From the NCBI RefSeq assembly GCF_030684215.1, contig NZ_JAUXOV010000072.1, forward strand, positions 1 to 64,000: a stretch of 64,000 nt of DNA. Direction: 5' to 3'. A model generated the notes under the pieces. It did not search any database. It saw only the letters and a program-made list of their open reading frames with translations, and had not been told where the DNA came from. The translations under genes were made by a program, and so were the position numbers. This DNA comes from Pseudotabrizicola sp. Its GTDB lineage: Bacteria; Pseudomonadota; Alphaproteobacteria; Rhodobacterales; Rhodobacteraceae. Positions 38,275-46,912 of the stretch are shown piece by piece; the first letter of the stretch is position 1; each line of letters opens with the position of its first letter.

Positions 38275-38364
38275 TCACGGGGATTGTAACCGATGGGGGC
38301 GCATGCATTGCGCCCCTTGCTACGCAAGAATATGATCAAAAAAATCGAACGACGGGGATGGGAC

Positions 38365-39732
38365 ATGCCGGGCAATCTGACGCTGGACGCTTTGCGCGAA
38401 TTGGTGGACGCAGGCACGATCGACACGGTTCTGGTGGCCGCTGTGGACATGCAGGGGCGTCTGATGGGCAAACGCTTTCACGCGGCGTTTTTCCTGAGCA
38501 GCGGGTATAAAGAAACCCATTGCTGCAACTACCTGCTGGCTGTGGACATGGAGATGACCACCGTGCCGGGCTATAAATCCGCCGGGTGGGAGCAGGGCTA
38601 CGGCGACTATATGATGAAGCCCGACCTTGACACCATGCGGGTGCTGCCATGGCTGCCCGGCACAGCACTGGTGCTGGCCGATCTGATGGATCATGCTGGC
38701 AAGGAAGACATCAACGTAAGCCCCCGCGCTATCTTGAAGCGTCAGGTTGCCCGCGCGCGCGCGCTTGGGTTTGAGCCGATGATGGCGACGGAACTGGAAT
38801 TCTATATCTTCGAGAACGCCTATGAAGACCTGCGCGATGGCGGGCTGTCACGGTTGAAGCCGATTTCGGGCTATAACGAGGATTACCACATCTTCCAGAC
38901 CACCAAGGAAGAAGGCCTGATGCGCGACGTGCGCAACGGGCTGTATGCTGCTGGAATCCCTGTGGAAAACACCAAGGGTGAGGCGGATGCCGGCCAGCAC
39001 GAGGTGAACTACCGCTACTCCGACGCGCTGGACACTGCTGACAACCACATCGTGGTAAAGCAAGCGGTCAAGGACATAGCACATGCCAAGGGCAAGTCGG
39101 TGACCTTCATGGCCAAGTATGATCACCGCAAGGCGGGGTCATCCAGCCACGTTCACCAAAGCCTGTGGACCAAAGACGGCGAGCCCGCGTTCTATGACCA
39201 CGATGACGCACATGGCATGTCGGCCACGATGAAGCACTTTCTGGCCGGGCAACTGGCGCATGCGCAGGAAATCACGGCGTTTCTGGCGCCCTACGTCAAC
39301 AGCTACAAACGCTTTACCATCGGTATGTTCGCCCCCACCAAAGCCGTGTGGAGCGCCGACAACCGCACCGCAGGCTTCCGCGTCTGTGGCGCGCACACAA
39401 AAGCCGTTCGGGTCGAATGCCGCATCCCCGGCAGTGACGTGAACCCCTACCTTGCCTGCGCCGCCCTGCTGGCCGCCGGTCTGGCCGGTATAGAGGACAA
39501 GCTGGAGCTGGAGCCCGAGATGAAGGGTGACATGTATTCCGCCACAGGCATCCGCGAGATTCCGCACAACCTGCGCGAAGCGGCAGATCTGCTGAATGCT
39601 TCTGCCATGCTGCGCGCGGCCTTTGGCGGTGACGTGGTGGATCACTACACGCATGCCGCCCGCTGGGAAATTGGCGAAGCGGACCGCGTGGTGACTGATT
39701 TCGAATTGCAGCGCCTGCTGGAGCGGGCCTGA
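38365..39732 (+). CDS. Glutamine synthetase-like gamma-glutamyl ligase
   Basis: A 455-residue protein of the glutamine synthetase superfamily (GlnT/PuuA-like, not the housekeeping GlnA). Family segments are DMQGRLMGKR, MATELEFYIFE, DAGQHEVNYRYSDAL, FMAKYDHRKAGSSSHVHQSL and RVECRIPGSDVNPYLACAA, which carry metal- and ATP-binding residues. Such enzymes ligate glutamate to amines (putrescine, ethanolamine, isopropylamine and others). With the flanking aldehyde and alcohol dehydrogenases it suggests a gamma-glutamylated amine pathway. The ATG at 38365 is chosen as the family N-terminus; an ATG at 38332 is possible. Confidence 0.85.
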   Translation: MPGNLTLDALRELVDAGTIDTVLVAAVDMQGRLMGKRFHAAFFLSSGYKETHCCNYLLAVDMEMTTVPGYKSAGWEQGYGDYMMKPDLDTMRVLPWLPGTALVLADLMDHAGKEDINVSPRAILKRQVARARALGFEPMMATELEFYIFENAYEDLRDGGLSRLKPISGYNEDYHIFQTTKEEGLMRDVRNGLYAAGIPVENTKGEADAGQHEVNYRYSDALDTADNHIVVKQAVKDIAHAKGKSVTFMAKYDHRKAGSSSHVHQSLWTKDGEPAFYDHDDAHGMSATMKHFLAGQLAHAQEITAFLAPYVNSYKRFTIGMFAPTKAVWSADNRTAGFRVCGAHTKAVRVECRIPGSDVNPYLACAALLAAGLAGIEDKLELEPEMKGDMYSATGIREIPHNLREAADLLNASAMLRAAFGGDVVDHYTHAARWEIGEADRVVTDFELQRLLERA

Positions 39733-39734
39733 GG

Positions 39735-39794
39735 GTAGGGCGGGGTTCACCCCGCCGCTGATGCAAGGGAATGGCGGGGTGAATCCCGCTCTAC
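39735..39794. repeat. Inverted repeat of a 22-base GC-rich palindromic element
   Basis: Two copies of one element face each other. The copy at 39735-39756 starts GTAGGGCGGGG and ends ACCCCGCC. The copy at 39773-39794 is its reverse complement with two changes. Each copy is itself a small hairpin (GGCGGGG/CCCCGCC). A third copy, exact in reverse complement, is at 42365-42386. It could act as a terminator or REP-like element between the ligase and aldehyde dehydrogenase genes. Confidence 0.75.
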
Positions 39795-39805
39795 GAGGAC
39801 GGAAC

Positions 39806-41185
39806 ATGAAGCCCATTCAACTGATCTCTCCGGTCGACGGCCGGGTATATGCCGAGCGCACACCGCTTACGCTGGACGCCGCGCAAGCCGCGGTTGCCCG
39901 CGCCCGGGCCACGCAAAAGGCCTGGGCGGCCCGGTCGCTGGAAGACCGCATCGCTTTGGTAAAGGCAGGCGTCGCCCGGCTGAACCAGATGCAGGACGTG
40001 ATCGTCGAAGAACTCGCCTGGCAAATGGGCCGCCCGACCCGTTTTGGCGGTGAGTTCGGCGGCGTGAATGCTCGCACCGAATACATGTCAGAGATCGCTG
40101 CCGAGGTTTTGGCCCCGAAGGTCGTCGAAGACAGCGACACTTTCCGCCGCTACCTCGCGCGCGAGGCACTGGGCGTGGTGTTCATCGTGGCCCCGTGGAA
40201 CTACCCATACCTCACCACAATCAACACGCTGGTGCCTGCGCTGATCGCGGGCAATACGGTTGTGCTCAAACATGCCAGCCAGACCATGCTGGTGGGTGAA
40301 CGGCTAGCCGAGGCGTTTCATGCGGCGGGTGTGCCTGACGATGTGTTCCAGAACATCGTGCTGGACCATGCCACGACAGAGACCCTGATAAAGGCGCGGT
40401 CGTTTGATTTCATCAACTTCACCGGATCCGTTGCGGGCGGGCAGGCGATGGAGCGTGCGGCGGCGGGCACATTCACGCCCTTGGGGTTAGAGCTGGGGGG
40501 CAAAGACCCCGGCTATGTGCGGGCGGATGCCAATCTTGATGCGGCTGTCGATACGCTGATGGATGGCGCGTTGTTCAACGCGGGCCAATGCTGCTGCGGA
40601 ATCGAGCGGATTTATGTGCACGAGTCCCTATATGATGCATTTGTCGAAAAGGCGGTGGCGTGGACCAATGCGCTAAAACTCGGCAACCCGTTTGACGCGG
40701 GCAGCACGATGGGCCCTATGGCCCATGCGCGCTTTGCAAAAGTCGTGCGTGATCAGGTGGCCGAAGCTGTCGCCGCCGGTGCCAAGCCGCTGATCGACCC
40801 CGCGAACTTCCCCGCCGATGATGGCGGCGCATACCTTGCGCCGCAGGTTCTGGTGAATGTCGATCACACCATGCGGGTGATGACAGAGGAATCCTTTGGC
40901 CCCGTCGTCGGCATCATGAAGGTAAAAGACGACGCCGAAGCCATCGCGCTGATGAATGACAGTCAATATGGTCTGACCGCAAGTATCTGGACGCAGGATT
41001 ACGATACCGCCGCCGCAATCGGCGCACAGATCGAGACCGGCACCATCTTCATGAACCGCGCCGATTACCTTGACCCGGCGCTGTGCTGGACCGGATGCAA
41101 GAACACCGGTCGCGGTAATTCGTTGTCTTATCTGGGTTTCCATTCGGTGACCCGCCCGAAATCCTATCACCTCAAGAAAGTCTGA
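39806..41185 (+). CDS. NAD(P)-dependent aldehyde dehydrogenase
   Basis: A 459-residue ALDH-superfamily enzyme. The general-base Glu lies in LELGGKDPGYV and the nucleophilic Cys in FNAGQCCCGIERIYV; VAPWNYPYLT and EESFGPVVGIMKV are standard cofactor and fold motifs. It oxidises an aldehyde to the acid. In this operon the likely substrate is the product of the next gene, possibly a gamma-glutamyl-amino-aldehyde. The ATG at 39806 has GAGGACGG upstream. Confidence 0.9.
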   Translation: MKPIQLISPVDGRVYAERTPLTLDAAQAAVARARATQKAWAARSLEDRIALVKAGVARLNQMQDVIVEELAWQMGRPTRFGGEFGGVNARTEYMSEIAAEVLAPKVVEDSDTFRRYLAREALGVVFIVAPWNYPYLTTINTLVPALIAGNTVVLKHASQTMLVGERLAEAFHAAGVPDDVFQNIVLDHATTETLIKARSFDFINFTGSVAGGQAMERAAAGTFTPLGLELGGKDPGYVRADANLDAAVDTLMDGALFNAGQCCCGIERIYVHESLYDAFVEKAVAWTNALKLGNPFDAGSTMGPMAHARFAKVVRDQVAEAVAAGAKPLIDPANFPADDGGAYLAPQVLVNVDHTMRVMTEESFGPVVGIMKVKDDAEAIALMNDSQYGLTASIWTQDYDTAAAIGAQIETGTIFMNRADYLDPALCWTGCKNTGRGNSLSYLGFHSVTRPKSYHLKKV

Positions 41186-41189
41186 CCTC

Positions 41190-42350
41190 ATGTCGCACGG
41201 CGTGCCAAACCGCAACTGGTCTTACCCGACCGCCATCAAATTCGGCGTGGGCCGGATTTCCGAACTGGCCGATCATGCCAAAAGCATCGGCCTGACAAAG
41301 CCACTGCTGGTGACAGACAAGGCGCTTGCCAGCCTGCCGATCACGGCAGAGGCGCTGTCGGTGCTGGACGCCGCAGGTCTGGGCCGCGCGGTGTTTTCCG
41401 AAGTGGACCCGAACCCGAACGAGCGCAACATGATCGACGGCATCGCCGCCTTTCTCGCGGGCGGCCATGATGGCGTGATCTGCTTTGGTGGTGGGTCGGC
41501 GCTGGATCTGGGCAAAATGATCGCCCTGATGGCGCATCAGCGCAAAGACCTGAGCGTGTGGGATCTGGAAGATGTCGACGATTGGTTTACCCGTGCCGAT
41601 GGTGACAAGATCGCACCCATTCTGGCCGTGCCAACCACCGCAGGCACCGGGTCTGAGGTTGGGCGTGCGGGCGTGTTGACCAATTCGGAAACCCACAAGA
41701 AAAAGATCATTTTCCACCCAAAACTGATGCCTGCGATCACGCTCTGCGACCCGGCCCTCACCGTGGGGATGCCAAAGTTCATCACCGCAGGCACCGGAAT
41801 GGACGCGCTTGCCCATTGTCTTGAAGCCTATTGCAGCCCGTTCTACCACCCGATGAGCCAAGGCATAGCACTGGAAGGGATGCGGCTGGTGTTTGAAAAC
41901 CTGGCCCTCGTTTACAAAGACCCGACCAACCTGATGGCGCGTGGCCATATGATGAGTGCGGCGGCCATGGGCGCGGTTGCGTTCCAGAAAGGTCTGGGCG
42001 CGATCCACAGCCTGTCGCACCCTGTCGGCGCGGTATACGGCACCCACCACGGTACCACCAATGCGGTGGTGATGCCGATGGTGCTGGACTACAACCGTGC
42101 TGCGATTGAAGACCGGATCAATGCGGCCGCTGCCTATCTTGGCATCAAAGGCGGCTTTGACGGGTTCCGCGCGGCCATCATGGCCCTGCGCGCCGAGCTG
42201 TCCATTCCGGCCAACCTGACCGCGATGGGCGTCAAACCCGAAGATCTGGACATGTTGACCGATATGGCGCTGGAAGACCCGTCTTGCGGCGGCAACCCGA
42301 TTGAAATGACGAAGCAGAACACCCGAGCGCTGTTCGACGCCTGTATGTGA
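41190..42350 (+). CDS. Iron-containing alcohol dehydrogenase (group III)
   Basis: A 386-residue Fe-ADH. The nucleotide-binding stretch is VICFGGGSALDLGKMIAL followed by PTTAGTGSEVGRAGVL. The metal ligands fall in DALAHCLEAYCSPFYHP and GAIHSLSHPVGAVYGTHHG. It starts four bases after the aldehyde dehydrogenase stop, so the pair is co-translated and should act in series, alcohol to aldehyde to acid. This fits oxidation of an amino alcohol after gamma-glutamylation, but other short alcohols are possible. Confidence 0.9.
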   Translation: MSHGVPNRNWSYPTAIKFGVGRISELADHAKSIGLTKPLLVTDKALASLPITAEALSVLDAAGLGRAVFSEVDPNPNERNMIDGIAAFLAGGHDGVICFGGGSALDLGKMIALMAHQRKDLSVWDLEDVDDWFTRADGDKIAPILAVPTTAGTGSEVGRAGVLTNSETHKKKIIFHPKLMPAITLCDPALTVGMPKFITAGTGMDALAHCLEAYCSPFYHPMSQGIALEGMRLVFENLALVYKDPTNLMARGHMMSAAAMGAVAFQKGLGAIHSLSHPVGAVYGTHHGTTNAVVMPMVLDYNRAAIEDRINAAAAYLGIKGGFDGFRAAIMALRAELSIPANLTAMGVKPEDLDMLTDMALEDPSCGGNPIEMTKQNTRALFDACM

Positions 42351-42357
42351 ATTGGGG

Positions 42358-42386
42358 GTAGGGTGGCGGGGTGAACCCCGCCCTAC
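42358..42386. repeat. Third copy of the 22-base element, acting as convergent terminator
   Basis: A hairpin with outer arms GTAGGG (42358-42363) and CCCTAC (42381-42386) and inner arms GGCGGGG/CCCCGCC around TGAA. Bases 42365-42386 are the exact reverse complement of the element at 39735-39756. It lies between two convergent operons and runs into the last codons of the leftward ATPase gene (stop at 42383-42385). Confidence 0.75.
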
Positions 42387-43444
42387 GCCTGCAAGAGGAT
42401 GAAATCACGGCCAGACAGGCTGACCTCCACCTCGCTGCCCACCACGGGAGGCGGAGTGTCGGGGCGGTTGAAGGTGTCGAGCGACACGGCGGCCCCGGCG
42501 AGATCGGCCTTGAGCCGGATCACCGACCCCATGAAGTTCACATCCGTCACCTTTGCCGTCAACAGCGCCTCGGCGTCGGGCAGGCGGCCCAGACGCAACG
42601 CCTCGGGGCGCAGCGCGACTGACAATTTCTCACCCACATGCGCTGCAAGCGGTGCATTGGGCAGGCTCAACCCCTGACCCGCAAGCGTCACCCGGCCTGT
42701 GGTCGGATCAGTCACCTCCACCTCAAAGGTGTTCAGCGTGCCGACAAAATTCGCCACAAACTTTGTGCGCGGGCGGTTATAGATTTCAAATGGAGCGCCG
42801 ACCTGATCGGCCACACCGCCATTCATCACCACGATCCGGTCAGAAATGCTCATGGCTTCTTCCTGATCATGGGTCACGAAGATGGTGGTGATCCCCAGAT
42901 CCTGCTGAATTTGCCGGATCTGGTTGCGCAAGGACACCCGCACCTTGGCGTCTAGTGCTGACAAGGGCTCATCGAGCAACAGCACCGAAGGCCGCGGGGC
43001 AAGCGCCCGCGCCAAAGCCACACGCTGCTGCTGCCCGCCAGACAGCTGAAACGGAAAGCGCGCGCCCAGATCTTCAAGCCCGATCAGCGCCAGCATTTCG
43101 GCCACACGGGCATCGCGTTCGGCCCGTGGCGCGCCCTTGACCTTTAGCCCAAAGGCCACGTTGTCGGCCACGGTCATGTTGGGAAACAGCGCATAAGCCT
43201 GAAACATCATCCCGATATTGCGCGAGTTGGCCTTAAGCCCGGTCACATCCTTGCCGTCAATCGTGATCCCTCCAGCGGTGGGGGATTCAAAGCCCGCCAC
43301 CATCCGCAGCACTGTGGTCTTGCCACAGCCCGACGGCCCCAACAGCGAGATGAATTCGCCCTTTTCAACCGACAGGCTGAAATCCTTGACCACGCGGTTC
43401 TGGCCAAAAAGCTTTTCAAGATTGGTCATGGTCAGGAAGGACAT
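42383..43444 (-). CDS. ABC transporter ATP-binding protein (PotA/FbpC type)
   Basis: A 353-residue ATPase: Walker [17 protein letters not shown], signature [15 protein letters not shown], Walker [16 protein letters not shown], switch His in [11 protein letters not shown] and a C-terminal TOBE domain. It is last in a leftward operon of binding protein, two permeases and ATPase. Its start overlaps the upstream permease stop by one base. An internal ATG at 43427 (MTNLEKLFG) is an alternative start. Confidence 0.9.
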   Translation of the reverse strand: MSFLTMTNLEKLFGQNRVVKDFSLSVEKGEFISLLGPSGCGKTTVLRMVAGFESPTAGGITIDGKDVTGLKANSRNIGMMFQAYALFPNMTVADNVAFGLKVKGAPRAERDARVAEMLALIGLEDLGARFPFQLSGGQQQRVALARALAPRPSVLLLDEPLSALDAKVRVSLRNQIRQIQQDLGITTIFVTHDQEEAMSISDRIVVMNGGVADQVGAPFEIYNRPRTKFVANFVGTLNTFEVEVTDPTTGRVTLAGQGLSLPNAPLAAHVGEKLSVALRPEALRLGRLPDAEALLTAKVTDVNFMGSVIRLKADLAGAAVSLDTFNRPDTPPPVVGSEVEVSLSGRDFILLQA

Positions 43445-44226
43445 CAGGCTTTCGCTCTTTCGTGTTTTGAGAACCGGGTGACAAGCTGCATCAACCCCAT
43501 ACAGCCCCAGGTAATGGCAAAGGCGATCACCGCCAGCGCGGGCGGCTCATAGGCGCGGTTGGCGCCCAAAAGCTGCATGAACGGGCCAAAGGCCGGGCGG
43601 TTGAGAAGCGCCGCCATGGTGAATTCGCCCAGCACGATTGCAAGTGTCAGGAACGCGCCCGACAACACCGCTACCATCACATTGGGCAGGATGATCCGCG
43701 CCAAAATTGTGACCCATCCGGCACCAAGGCTTTGTGCGGCCTCGGTCAGGGTGGCGACATCAATTGTGCGCAATCCAGTATCGACGGATCGATACATGTA
43801 GGGGAGGGCCAGAGTGGTATAGCCCATGGTCAGCAGAATATCGGTGCCAAGCGCAGAGCCGGTCAGCGGTAGAAAGCTGGAGGTGTTGTAAAGCCGGATA
43901 TAGCCGAACACGATCACAATGGCCGGGATAACCAACGGCAGCAAAGTGATGAACTCGATCACCGGGCGGGCCTGCGGCAGTTTCAGCCGCACCCAATAGG
44001 CCGTGGGCACCACCAGCAGCACGCCCACGACAATTGTTGCAGCAGCAAGAATCAGAGAATAGCTGAACGTATCCCAGAACCGCTGATCTTCGAACACGCG
44101 GCGATAGGCGTCGAACGAATACTCGCCGCGCCGCATCTTCAGGCTGAACTCGGTCATCCCGATCAGGGGCAGCGCAAAGAACACACAGCCCAGCAGAAAC
44201 GTGCCCCAAGCGAAAAAGCGGGTCAT
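43444..44226 (-). CDS. ABC transporter permease (PotC-like)
   Basis: A 260-residue inner-membrane permease with about six spans. The EAA-type loop is LTEAAQSLGAGWVTILARII followed by LPNVMVAVLSG. The ATG at 44226 overlaps the stop of the other permease in ATGA. It functions with that permease as the importer's pore. Confidence 0.88.
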   Translation of the reverse strand: MTRFFAWGTFLLGCVFFALPLIGMTEFSLKMRRGEYSFDAYRRVFEDQRFWDTFSYSLILAAATIVVGVLLVVPTAYWVRLKLPQARPVIEFITLLPLVIPAIVIVFGYIRLYNTSSFLPLTGSALGTDILLTMGYTTLALPYMYRSVDTGLRTIDVATLTEAAQSLGAGWVTILARIILPNVMVAVLSGAFLTLAIVLGEFTMAALLNRPAFGPFMQLLGANRAYEPPALAVIAFAITWGCMGLMQLVTRFSKHERAKA

Positions 44227-45098
44227 TTCAGCCACCTTTCAGACCGCACGCGCAGCCAGATATAAAGGAAATTCGCCAAGGCCGTAATGACGATCATCCC
44301 GAATGCCAGCGCGTAGCCAAGGTTTGGGTTGCCCAGCACATCACCGCGGATCTGCGCAAACAGCTTGATCGGGACAATGTTCAGCTGCGGTCCGGTCAGG
44401 GCAAAGGCCGTAGCCACCGCGCCAAAGGCATTGGCAAACAGCAGCGCAAATGTGCCCAGCAGTGACGGGAACAGGATCGGTAATGCCACCATGCGCCAGT
44501 ATTGCGCACCCGTGGCGCCCAGAACTGCCGCCGCCTCGCGCCATTCGCGCTTCAGCCCGTCCAGCGCAGGAATGATGATCAGGATCATTAGTGGGATCTG
44601 AAAGAACAGATAGGTGATCACCAGACCCCAGAACGACAACAGGTTGAACCCCATCGCCCGCAGGTTGATGCCAAATTCGGTGCGCAGCCAGACTGTCACC
44701 AGACCCACCGGGCCAAGCGTGGCGATAAAGGCAAAGGCCAGCGGCACCCCGGCAAAGTTCGACGCAACGCCTGAAAATGTCACCAGCGGATTGCGCACGC
44801 CCTTTGGTATGCCGCCAAAAACCACGGCTGCCGCCATTGCAAAGCCGATCGCGCACCCTAAAAGCGCCGTTACAAACGACAGTTTGAGCGATGTCCAATA
44901 GGCAGAGCGAATCGAGTCGGTGTTCAGGTCGATCAGGTTTTGCAGGGTGAAACTGCCGTCGGCTGTTTGAAACGCCCCGATCACGATTTTCATCGTGGGC
45001 ATGATCAGAAACAGCATGGCGAAAATCAGGAAGGGTAGAATGCCCAGCCACTCAAGCGGCAGGCGAAGGCGCTGGCCCCCCGGTTGCTTTGGCATCAC
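44223..45098 (-). CDS. ABC transporter permease (PotB-like)
   Basis: A 291-residue permease with a long first span (LGILPFLIFAMLFLIMPTMK). Its EAA loop is WREAAAVLGATGAQYWRMVA followed by LPILFPSLLG. It is separated from the binding-protein gene by an 87-base gap holding a strong hairpin, so its expression is probably lower than that of the binding protein. Confidence 0.88.
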   Translation of the reverse strand: MMPKQPGGQRLRLPLEWLGILPFLIFAMLFLIMPTMKIVIGAFQTADGSFTLQNLIDLNTDSIRSAYWTSLKLSFVTALLGCAIGFAMAAAVVFGGIPKGVRNPLVTFSGVASNFAGVPLAFAFIATLGPVGLVTVWLRTEFGINLRAMGFNLLSFWGLVITYLFFQIPLMILIIIPALDGLKREWREAAAVLGATGAQYWRMVALPILFPSLLGTFALLFANAFGAVATAFALTGPQLNIVPIKLFAQIRGDVLGNPNLGYALAFGMIVITALANFLYIWLRVRSERWLK

Positions 45099-45143
45099 GG
45101 TCCCCTGTTGCGTGGGGCGCTTTGCGGCCCCTTATCAAAGAGT

Positions 45144-45176
45144 GCCGCCTGCCCGGCATGAAACCGGGCAGGCGGC
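45144..45176 (-). terminator. Strong hairpin between binding-protein and permease genes
   Basis: A perfect 13-base stem (GCCGCCTGCCCGG at 45144-45156 with CCGGGCAGGCGGC at 45164-45176) and a seven-base loop. On the leftward transcript it follows the binding-protein gene by ten bases. No T-run follows, so partial attenuation or 3'-end protection is more likely than full termination. Confidence 0.7.
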
Positions 45177-45185
45177 TTTCATATC

Positions 45186-46289
45186 TTACTGGACGTTTGC
45201 GCCGACGGTCGCATCCCAGCCACCGACAACGGCGGCCTTGTTTGCGTCAACTTCTTCCAGTGTCGGGAAGTAGGCGGCCTCATATGATTCTGCCGGTGGC
45301 AGAGCTTCCATCAGATCAGCCGGCAGCTTGTCGGCAGCAGCCATCGCGTTAAAGCGCGCGGGGTGGCAGTAGCCTTTCAGCCAGCCCAGCTGACCTTCGT
45401 CCGAATACAGGTATTCCATCCACAGCTTGGCAGCATTGGGCTGCGGTGCATAGGCGCTGATCGCCTGCACATAAACCCCGGCCAGAACGCCCGATGCTGG
45501 CACAACCACTTCGACCGGCGGGTTGCCGGCCAGCGTGTCGCGCGCGGAAAGTGCGTTGTAGTCCCACATGATGACAATCGGCGTGGTGCCTTGTGCCAGC
45601 GTGCCGGTCTTGCCAATGACAGGAACAAAGTTGCCCGCGTCGTTCAGCGCCTTGAAGAACTCAAGCCCGGCTTTGCCAGCTTCTTCGCCTGCAGCCGCAC
45701 CCGTGGACAGGCCAGCGGCCAGCACACCCAGAATGGCCTGATTCGACGCGCGCGGATCGCCTGCCAGTGCCACCATGCCCGCATATTCCGGCTTGAGCAG
45801 ATCAGCCCAGTCCTGTGGCACGTTTTCAACGATGTCGGTGTTCACAAGGAACGACATCACACCATAGTAATCACCGTACCAATGGCCATCAGCATCCTTG
45901 ATCGCATCCGGTATTTCGTCCCAGGTGGCGACCTTGTATGCCTGCGTCAGGCCTTCGGATTTGGCCTGCGGGCCAAAGGCCAGACCAACGTCGATCACGT
46001 CTGGTGCTTGAGGGCCTTTGTTGTCTTTGTTGGCTTTGATCGCCTCGATCTCATCCGCCGAACCCGCATCTGGGTTCAGCTCGTTGACCTTGATTTCTGG
46101 ATACTTCGCCTTGAACCCGGCGATCACCCCGCCATAGCCGCACCAGTCATGCGGCAGCGCGATGGTGGACAGCATGCCTTCGGCCTTCGCGGCAGCTTCC
46201 AGTTCGGCCATTGACTGCGCCGAAGCCAGCGGTGCGGTCAGCACAAGGGCAAGGCTTGTCGTCAGCCCAAGCAGTTTCTTTGTCATCAT
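45186..46289 (-). CDS. ABC transporter substrate-binding protein (family 1 extracellular)
   Basis: A 367-residue periplasmic binding protein with a signal peptide (MMTKKLLGLTTSLALVLTAP, cleavage after ASA around residue 25). Mature segments such as LSTIALPHDWCGYGGVIAGF and TPIVIMWDYNALSARD resemble the Fbp/PotD/phosphonate-binding group; the ligand is not deducible. It is first in a leftward importer operon that converges on the ligase/dehydrogenase operon. Both may serve the same substrate class. Starts at 46289 and 46286 are equally plausible. Confidence 0.85.
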   Translation of the reverse strand: MMTKKLLGLTTSLALVLTAPLASAQSMAELEAAAKAEGMLSTIALPHDWCGYGGVIAGFKAKYPEIKVNELNPDAGSADEIEAIKANKDNKGPQAPDVIDVGLAFGPQAKSEGLTQAYKVATWDEIPDAIKDADGHWYGDYYGVMSFLVNTDIVENVPQDWADLLKPEYAGMVALAGDPRASNQAILGVLAAGLSTGAAAGEEAGKAGLEFFKALNDAGNFVPVIGKTGTLAQGTTPIVIMWDYNALSARDTLAGNPPVEVVVPASGVLAGVYVQAISAYAPQPNAAKLWMEYLYSDEGQLGWLKGYCHPARFNAMAAADKLPADLMEALPPAESYEAAYFPTLEEVDANKAAVVGGWDATVGANVQ

Positions 46290-46425
46290 CTGAGTCTCTC
46301 CCGGTTGATCATATCTCTCCCGCTTGCCATGCCGTTCCCCCTGCTCGAGCAACCGGAACGGATTCGCGGTTTATAGGTGGAGGTTAAAGGCCTGCGAGCG
46401 AGTCAGACAAGTCATCTATCGTCGT

Positions 46426-46447
46426 CTTGTGACAATTTTTTCACAAG
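46426..46447. promoter_or_regulatory. Inverted repeat in the divergent ABC/btuB gap
   Basis: CTTGTGA (46426-46432) pairs with TCACAAG (46441-46447) across an eight-base AT-only-plus-C spacer. It lies about 140 bases upstream of the leftward binding-protein start and about 120 bases upstream of the predicted btuB promoter. It resembles a regulator operator, but the spacing does not match CRP (six) or FNR sites. The remainder of 46290-46560 shows no gene. Confidence 0.35.
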
Positions 46448-46564
46448 AAAGCTTCCTGAAACGATTATATCGGCATTTCATTGGCTTCAGCTTGCAACGC
46501 ACGGGTGTAAACGCACGTTGCCTGAGCGAAGTGGCCAAAGCAGAGGCAATTGTGCGGTGCAGAC

Positions 46565-46592
46565 TTGACTCCGGCATCGGCAGTTCAATAAA
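46565..46592 (+). promoter_or_regulatory. Candidate btuB-operon promoter
   Basis: TTGACT (46565-46570) followed after 16 bases by AATAAA (46587-46592), a reasonable sigma-70-type pair. It is placed so that transcription would start just before the riboswitch aptamer. This is a motif-based prediction. Confidence 0.45.
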
Positions 46593-46599
46593 TGCGGCA

Positions 46600-46762
46600 A
46601 TTCAAGTTCCGGTCGCAAGCCGGATGAAAAGGGAACACGGAAGGGGGCAACCTCAGGCCGTGGCTGCCCCCGCAACTGTGAGCGGTTAGCGACGTCGAAT
46701 ATACCACTGGCGCAAGCCGGGAAGGTCGACCGAGCAAAGACCCGTGAGCCAGGAGACCTGCT
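46600..46762 (+). ncRNA. Cobalamin (B12) riboswitch
   Basis: All conserved blocks of the adenosylcobalamin aptamer appear in order: GCCGGATGAAAAGGGAA, GGCTGCCCCCGCAACTGTGA, CCACTGG, GCCGGGAAGG, and the B12 box AGCCAGGAGACCTGC (46747-46761). The downstream gene is a BtuB-type receptor, the classic target. Binding of cobalamin is expected to shut off expression of the uptake operon. Boundaries are approximate to about 10 bases at the 5' side. Confidence 0.95.
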
Positions 46763-46873
46763 TGGATGTTCACCCTTTCCGGGCGCGGGGCGCGCCACGG
46801 AGGCGGTTTTTCCGCAGCGGTGACGACTTATCGTCGGGCGGAAGGGTCTCTTCCGAACGCTAAATCGTTGCGC

Positions 46874-46892
46874 GCAAGGCCACTGGCCTTGC
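46874..46892 (+). promoter_or_regulatory. Leader hairpin before the btuB ribosome site
   Basis: A perfect eight-base stem with a three-base loop, GCAAGGCC-ACT-GGCCTTGC, ending just before AAAGGA, the probable ribosome site of btuB (GTG at 46913). There is no T-run. It is a plausible part of the riboswitch expression platform working on translation, though pairing with the aptamer would need folding analysis. Confidence 0.45.
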
Positions 46893-46912
46893 CATCGGAA
46901 AGGACAAATGCC

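Noticed and set aside
42383-46289. 2-aminoethylphosphonate importer
   Set aside because: The binding protein is only generally similar to that group and there is no phosphonatase, transaminase or C-P lyase gene in the window.
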